A stretch of 64,000 bases of DNA from LVI-A0039 sp033105485 (GTDB lineage Bacteria > Bacillota_I > Bacilli_A > UBA3375): positions 1 to 64,000 of the forward strand of contig CP136956.1 of the NCBI GenBank assembly GCA_033105485.1, written 5' to 3'. The notes beneath the pieces are model-generated. The model was given only the letters and a program-made list of their open reading frames with translations. It was not told the DNA's origin and made no database searches. Position 1 is the first letter of the stretch, and each line of letters starts with the position of its first letter. Shown piece after piece: positions 60,028-64,000 of this stretch. Position numbers and translations under genes: made by a program.

Positions 60028-60056
60028 TAAGGTATGGAAACATATCTTATTTTTTA
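60028..60056 (+). terminator. Intrinsic terminator after the GH16 gene
   Basis: TAAGGTATG pairs with CATATCTTA (GU allowed) around GAAA, followed by six T. Confidence 0.85.
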
Positions 60057-60067
60057 ATTTAATTGTA

Positions 60068-60076
60068 TGCTATTAT
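60068..60076 (+). promoter_or_regulatory. Extended -10 promoter of the two-component operon
   Basis: TGCTATTAT, an extended -10, 18 bases before the response-regulator start codon region. Confidence 0.6.
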
Positions 60077-60094
60077 AGTGTAAAGGAGTAATGT

Positions 60095-60727
60095 ATGAAA
60101 ATACTAATTATCGAGGATAATACTGTTTATCGAAAAATATTAGAAGCGGATTTAATTGAAAACGGATATAATCTTGACACGTTAACGGATTTCGATTCAT
60201 ATTACCAAACCGACTACTCAGTTTATGATTTAATAATCTTAGATATTGGACTTCCGAATTTAGATGGCCGTGATTTGATAACCTTTATAAAAAAGAATTC
60301 AAATGCAAAAATCATTATGCTTACAAGTGATAATTCAGGATCAGTCGAATATGAGTCGTTACTTTTAGGAGCTGATGACTATATAATAAAACCTCATTAC
60401 TTACCTGTACTCAAACTTAAAATACAATCACTTGTAAACCAAACTAATGAACAAGTGATTATTTGTGGTCATAATATCAACACCGAAACATTAACTATTG
60501 ATAAAACAATAAAAATGACCGCAAAAGAATATAAAATATTAATGGCAATTTATCGTTCAAAGAACCACCAATGTACAAAATCAGAATTACTTAGAAGTTT
60601 ATGGGAAAGTGATTTTTTTGTTGAAGAAGGAGCACTATATACGATGATATATCGACTTCGAAAAAAATTGGAAACTACAAACATAAATATTGTTAATACA
60701 CGTGGAGGTTATAAAATAGATGATTAG
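60095..60727 (+). CDS. OmpR/BceR-like response regulator
   Basis: 210 residues, compact. Receiver domain with the phospho-acceptor Asp50 in LIILDIGLPNLDG, the switch Thr in IIMLTSDN and the Lys in DDYIIKPH. C-terminal winged helix with MTAKEYKILMAIYRS and the recognition part GALYTMIYRLRKKLE, ending RGGYKI. It pairs with the overlapping histidine kinase. In Bce-type systems the regulator activates the neighbouring ABC transporter; a matching box is found at 61655. AAGGAG precedes the ATG. Confidence 0.93.
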   Translation: MKILIIEDNTVYRKILEADLIENGYNLDTLTDFDSYYQTDYSVYDLIILDIGLPNLDGRDLITFIKKNSNAKIIMLTSDNSGSVEYESLLLGADDYIIKPHYLPVLKLKIQSLVNQTNEQVIICGHNINTETLTIDKTIKMTAKEYKILMAIYRSKNHQCTKSELLRSLWESDFFVEEGALYTMIYRLRKKLETTNINIVNTRGGYKIDD

Positions 60728-61634
60728 TTACATAAAGCAACATAGCATTAAATATTTGTTGTTCACATTAATTCTTTTTACTGCAATTCTTAGTTCTTTA
60801 TATGTAAGTATAGATATAGCTCCGTTCATTTTATATTGGCTAACTATAATTATCTTTGATGTCATCTATGGTTACAATCAGTATAATAAACTTATAAAAA
60901 CTTGTAAGGCATTTACCAATGAAAAAATAGTTATCGATGATACAAGCTTAGAATCAGAATTAATTGCAACGACTGTAAAGCGCTTAACGGATGAAAGTAT
61001 GTTAAAACTAAAACATACAGAGCAAGTTTATGAAGAGTTCAATGACTATTTGGATTTATGGACACATGAGATGAAATTATCAATTGCTAATATTAAACAA
61101 TTAGCACCATATGAAGTGACTTTATTTCATGAAATTGAGAAAATGGAAATAAGTTTAGAACGAATGTTGGCTTTAAATGGAACAAATCACATTGAAGTTG
61201 ATCAACGTTTTACATCGATAACAGTTGAGGAATTATGTAATACTGCTATAAAACAGGAGATGAACGCACTCCTTGCAAATAACATCAGCATAAAAAAAAA
61301 TATTGCTCAACAGGTGATAGTAACTGATAAATATTGGATAATCTTTTGTATTAGACAATTACTCAATAACTCAATTAAATACGGAGCCAAAAATATAAGT
61401 ATAACATTTACTAAGAATAAACTAGTTATTTCGGACGATGGTTTAGGGATTGACCCAAGTGAAGAGAGGTTAATCTTTGAGAAATTTTATTGTGGAAGTA
61501 AAACCAAGTCTAGTATCAAATCGACGGGAATAGGACTTTATTTAGTAAAACAAATTCTAATCAAATATGCATATCAAGTTACTGCAATTGCACAAAAACA
61601 AGGGCTTAGCATTGAAATAATTTTTAAAGACTAG
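60720..61634 (+). CDS. Intramembrane-sensing histidine kinase (BceS-like)
   Basis: 304 residues. Two membrane segments (about residues 12-30 and 34-52) with almost no extracellular loop, the hallmark of kinases that rely on a Bce-type transporter for sensing. Phospho-acceptor His116 lies in LDLWTHEMKLSI; the ATPase domain shows RQLLNNSIKYGA (N box), SDDGLGIDPSEE (G1) and KSTGIGLYLVKQI (G2). It overlaps the response regulator by 8 bases. A terminator overlaps its 3' end, separating it from the transporter genes. Confidence 0.93.
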   Translation: MISYIKQHSIKYLLFTLILFTAILSSLYVSIDIAPFILYWLTIIIFDVIYGYNQYNKLIKTCKAFTNEKIVIDDTSLESELIATTVKRLTDESMLKLKHTEQVYEEFNDYLDLWTHEMKLSIANIKQLAPYEVTLFHEIEKMEISLERMLALNGTNHIEVDQRFTSITVEELCNTAIKQEMNALLANNISIKKNIAQQVIVTDKYWIIFCIRQLLNNSIKYGAKNISITFTKNKLVISDDGLGIDPSEERLIFEKFYCGSKTKSSIKSTGIGLYLVKQILIKYAYQVTAIAQKQGLSIEIIFKD

Positions 61635-61655
61635 AAAGCAATTTCTAGTTTTCTT
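61631..61655 (+). terminator. Terminator between the kinase and the ABC genes
   Basis: CTAGAAA pairs with TTTCTAG around GCAA, followed by TTTTCTTT. Confidence 0.75.
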
Positions 61656-61697
61656 TACATTTTTGTAAGATTTATAATAAATATTCTGAGATATAAT
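61655..61697 (+). promoter_or_regulatory. BceR-type box and promoter of the ABC genes
   Basis: TTACA-TTTT-TGTAA (61655-61668) is a perfect inverted repeat fitting TnACA-N4-TGTAA, the motif reported for BceR-like regulators in Bacillus. A perfect TATAAT follows at 61692-61697 without a recognisable -35; the box lies just upstream of where the -35 should be, as expected for activator-dependent transcription. Confidence 0.72.
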
Positions 61698-61719
61698 AAA
61701 ACTACAAAGGAGAGCGATA

Positions 61720-62451
61720 ATGAGTTTATACAAATTAAATAATATACTAAAACAATATAATAAAAATACAGTATTGAACATAAGAGATTTAACGATTGAA
61801 AGTGGGAAATTAACAGCGATTGTTGGTAATAGTGGTAGTGGAAAAACAACATTTTTACATACACTAGGATTAATAACGTCACCAACTTCAGGTAGCCTAC
61901 ATTTTAATGATGAAGATTTAATTAAAGTTTCAAAGAAGAGAATTGAAAAATACTATCAGCATGATGTCGATATTATCTTCCAGGAATATAACTTGATTGA
62001 GAACCTTACTGTGGTCGAAAATTTAATGATATTAAATCGTATCAATAAACAAATAAGTATAGACCTAATCCGCGAGACATTAAGTGAGTTAAATATCAAT
62101 CATTTAGAAAATCAAACGGTAAATAAACTAAGTGGTGGGGAAATGCAAAGAGTAGCAATTGCTCGTAGTTTACTTAAATCGACAAATGTGATTCTTGCAG
62201 ATGAACCAACAGGTGCGTTAGATATTGAAAATACTGATGCAGTTATGACAATTTTTCAGCAACTTGTAAACAGCGACAAATCAATTGTCTATGTTACTCA
62301 CGATCTAAATAGTGCTGCCTTAGCAGATGATATTATTGTTATTAGCGACGGACAAGTGGTTACTACATTAGAAGGGCAAAAACATGATACAGTGAAAAGA
62401 TTAGAAACAATCTTTCTAGATATTGAAAGGGGCGAATATGTACAGAACTAA
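61720..62451 (+). CDS. ABC transporter ATPase 1 of a Bce-like module
   Basis: 243 residues. Walker A GNSGSGKTT, Q-loop IIFQEYNLIENL, signature LSGGEMQRVAIARS, Walker B VILADEPTGALD and the switch His in YVTHDL are all intact. It belongs to the LolD/MacB/BceA-type group that works with FtsX-like permeases. Unlike in BceAB operons, no permease follows; a small exported protein gene comes next and then a second ATPase gene. GGAGAG precedes the ATG. It is the first gene behind the BceR-type box. Confidence 0.93.
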   Translation: MSLYKLNNILKQYNKNTVLNIRDLTIESGKLTAIVGNSGSGKTTFLHTLGLITSPTSGSLHFNDEDLIKVSKKRIEKYYQHDVDIIFQEYNLIENLTVVENLMILNRINKQISIDLIRETLSELNINHLENQTVNKLSGGEMQRVAIARSLLKSTNVILADEPTGALDIENTDAVMTIFQQLVNSDKSIVYVTHDLNSAALADDIIVISDGQVVTTLEGQKHDTVKRLETIFLDIERGEYVQN

Positions 62452-62827
62452 AATTCTTTTAATGACCCTAATACTGATGTGTTCTTTTATATTTACTTTA
62501 TTAACTATTGAGACGGTTAGTATAAATGGTGAGCAAGTGTCATTTTGTCGTAAAGTTGAATTTTGGTGTAAGCCACCATATCAAGGTACAAAACTTATCT
62601 ATAACCAAGAAACAAATCAATACTCAGAAGCCTATATTACAAGAATTGAAGAGCAAATAACTATCAGTAATGGAATATACACAGACGAGTATCAAAATCA
62701 AACTATTATTGATCTGCCAGACGGAACTTATCAAGACTTAGAAGGTTTTTACTCATTTGATGAAGATGACAATAGTACATTTGAAGTTTTAGATGAAAAT
62801 ATAAAAATACTTGGAGATATACTATAG
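62438..62827 (+). CDS. Small exported or membrane-anchored two-cysteine protein
   Basis: 129 residues. One N-terminal hydrophobic segment (residues ~6-24), then an acidic extracellular-type domain with Cys37 and Cys44 in SFCRKVEFWCKPPY that could form a small disulfide loop. No lipobox is present. I do not recognise the family. ATG 62438 follows AAAGGGGCG and overlaps the end of ATPase 1, so the two are coupled; ATPase 2 begins 13 bases after its stop. Its place between two ATPase genes of a peptide-sensing module suggests a role in ligand binding or in the transporter complex; this is inference. Confidence 0.72.
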   Translation: MYRTKILLMTLILMCSFIFTLLTIETVSINGEQVSFCRKVEFWCKPPYQGTKLIYNQETNQYSEAYITRIEEQITISNGIYTDEYQNQTIIDLPDGTYQDLEGFYSFDEDDNSTFEVLDENIKILGDIL

Positions 62828-62840
62828 AGAAGGTGGAATT

Positions 62841-63563
62841 ATGGCAATTAAATTAGAAAAAATATGTATGACATACAATCGACCTGTAATTGTTAATTTA
62901 GACATGACAATTGATGAGGGTGAATATGTCGCAATTATGGGACCAAGTGGAGTTGGTAAATCAACAATCCTAAAGATTCTTGCACTACAATTACGTGCTA
63001 CAAGTGGAAGTTATAAATTAGGTGAGCAAGATGTATCAGTTGAATCTCATGAAAATAGAAAAGAAATAAAACGTAATACTATTGGGTATATTGATCAAGC
63101 GACCTTTTTATTTGATAGTTTAACAGTTATTGAAAATGTAATGCTAATGTTAAGTTCTGCCAATGAAGATTTAGATCAAGAATATTGTAATTTAGTTTTT
63201 AAATACTTAGATATAAGCGGAAAAGAAAATAGCTATCCATATGAATTAAGTGGTGGGGAGCGTCAACGTGTCGTGATTGCTCAAAATATATTGAAAAAGC
63301 CTAAAATACTGCTAATGGATGAGCCTACTAGTAGTTTAGATTACATAAATGGTAAAAAGCTGATGGAACTGATAACTAAACTTCAGTCTAGACTTAATTT
63401 AACAATCGTAATTGTAACTCACAATACAAATGTAGCGAAATACGTGAACCGTACAATATTAATAAAGGATGGCCAAGTATTTGCAAATGTATATAAAGGT
63501 GAAGATGATTATCAAACAAAATTAATGACTGCACAATCTGCAATGTATAGGAGGAGTGTATGA
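62841..63563 (+). CDS. ABC transporter ATPase 2 of a Bce-like module
   Basis: 240 residues. Walker A GPSGVGKST, Q-loop GYIDQATFLFDSL (Gln preceded by Asp), signature LSGGERQRVVIAQ, Walker B ILLMDEPTSSLD and switch His in IVTHNT. Group as for ATPase 1, but clearly diverged from it. ATG 62841 follows GAAGGTGG; a TTG at 62811 in frame is not needed. Its TGA overlaps the start of the permease gene (ATGA), so this ATPase is the direct partner of the FtsX-like permease. Confidence 0.93.
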   Translation: MAIKLEKICMTYNRPVIVNLDMTIDEGEYVAIMGPSGVGKSTILKILALQLRATSGSYKLGEQDVSVESHENRKEIKRNTIGYIDQATFLFDSLTVIENVMLMLSSANEDLDQEYCNLVFKYLDISGKENSYPYELSGGERQRVVIAQNILKKPKILLMDEPTSSLDYINGKKLMELITKLQSRLNLTIVIVTHNTNVAKYVNRTILIKDGQVFANVYKGEDDYQTKLMTAQSAMYRRSV

Positions 63564-64000
63564 TTGAATTTAAATTAGGTTTACGTAACTTTAAGCGAGA
63601 TATAACAATTTATAGCTTTATGGTCGTAAGTAGTGCAGTGTTTATAGCACTAATTGTTGGATTTCAATCAACAATTGATTCTGGTTCGCTAGGAGAAATG
63701 CTATCAGCTGATAATCTAAGTTCTATGAAACAACTGTTTAAAATTATATTAATAGCAATTGCAGTAGTACAATATATAATTTTAGTATTCTTTATGAATG
63801 GATACTATCGAATTTTAAATAAAAAGCGAATCAGAGAATTAGCATTATACAAAATAATAGGTTATACACGTGGAAGTATTAAAAAAATACTTTTAACTGA
63901 AGGACTATTACTATTTGTTATTTCCTTACCATTTTCACTAGTCTTTGCGGTAGTGTTGAATCAAACTATTGTAGGTTTCGTTAATTATTACTTGAATCTA
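63560..64000 (+). CDS. FtsX/BceB-like ABC permease, 3' end outside window
   Basis: The first 147 residues are visible, open to the right edge. An N-terminal membrane segment (residues ~18-36), an extended loop, then two more segments around 68-90 and 120-142. YRILNKKRIRELALYKIIGY matches the BceB/FtsX pattern in which the helix is followed by a charged loop and a Leu-Tyr-Lys-x-x-Gly motif. GGAGGAG precedes the ATG, which overlaps ATPase 2. Full BceB proteins are ~650 residues with a large extracellular domain; whether this one has it cannot be seen. Confidence 0.85.
   Translation, partial: MIEFKLGLRNFKRDITIYSFMVVSSAVFIALIVGFQSTIDSGSLGEMLSADNLSSMKQLFKIILIAIAVVQYIILVFFMNGYYRILNKKRIRELALYKIIGYTRGSIKKILLTEGLLLFVISLPFSLVFAVVLNQTIVGFVNYYLNL

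Noticed and set aside
1..64000. Mycoplasma-type genetic code (TGA as Trp)
   Set aside because: TGA ends several genes at conserved C-termini and all conserved Trp positions are TGG.

Overview
The window comes from an AT-rich, low-GC Gram-positive bacterium (Bacillota) using the standard genetic code: TGA terminates uppS, mtnN and the last ABC ATPase gene, and Trp is TGG, so this is not a Mycoplasma-type code. Gene order (ftsK/spoIIIE - M16 peptidase pair - recA; rpsB-tsf-pyrH-frr-uppS-cdsA-dxr-rseP-proS; Asp23-fakA-recG; xerD-deoB) is that of Bacilli and Erysipelotrichia. I see no sporulation-specific gene. A placement near Erysipelotrichia or a related deep lineage is an inference only. Almost every gene is on the + strand, ribosome binding sites are strong (AGGAGG-like), and many promoters carry an extended -10 (TGnTATAAT).

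Layout. 1-6800: ftsK (partial), the M16 peptidase pair ymfF/ymfH with thyA-folA inserted between its members, a membrane protein, and recA. 6830-8120: a decayed ABC-F gene behind an apparently intact attenuator leader, fused to a GNAT fragment. 8200-17600: translation, lipid and envelope operon from rpsB to proS and a membrane-anchored cyclophilin; RseP has an unusual extracytoplasmic tail. 17600-23030: manA, Asp23 protein, fakA, recG and a TPR-like gene. 23040-31590: trxB behind a CtsR-like operator, ptsH-ptsI, then clpP-tpiA-gpmI-unknown-pgk and crr. 31640-34920: a thioredoxin-like exported protein with a membrane partner, a stop-interrupted S51 peptidase, a GNAT gene, and pepT on the minus strand. 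35150-40500: amino-acid permease, mtnN, xerD, deoB and a CaCA antiporter.

From 40500 on the character is accessory: a degraded IS110-family element, an Alg14/Alg13-like glycosyltransferase pair with an LtrA protein, small stress and acetyltransferase genes, and a zone of decay (48200-50200: truncated aldo/keto reductase, MFS fragment, stop-interrupted DUF2785 gene). Then come corA, a large membrane-fused GT2 synthase with wecB, an unknown protein with an internal duplication, an alanine/sodium symporter, a second GT2 synthase paired with a secreted GH16 glycanase, and finally a Bce-like two-component/ABC module that runs off the right edge.

How it works together: the left two thirds is housekeeping (chromosome segregation, folate/dTMP, translation, isoprenoid and phospholipid precursors, glycolysis and PTS phosphotransfer, proteolysis). 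The right third makes and remodels surface polysaccharide (UDP-ManNAc supply, two membrane synthases, a glycanase) and probably senses envelope-active peptides. The most unusual items are the Bce-like module with two ATPases flanking a small two-cysteine exported protein and a matching BceR-type box, the GT2-GH16 pair, the duplicated unknown protein at 55391-56239, the MerR-type promoters, and the leader peptide in front of the dead ABC-F gene.
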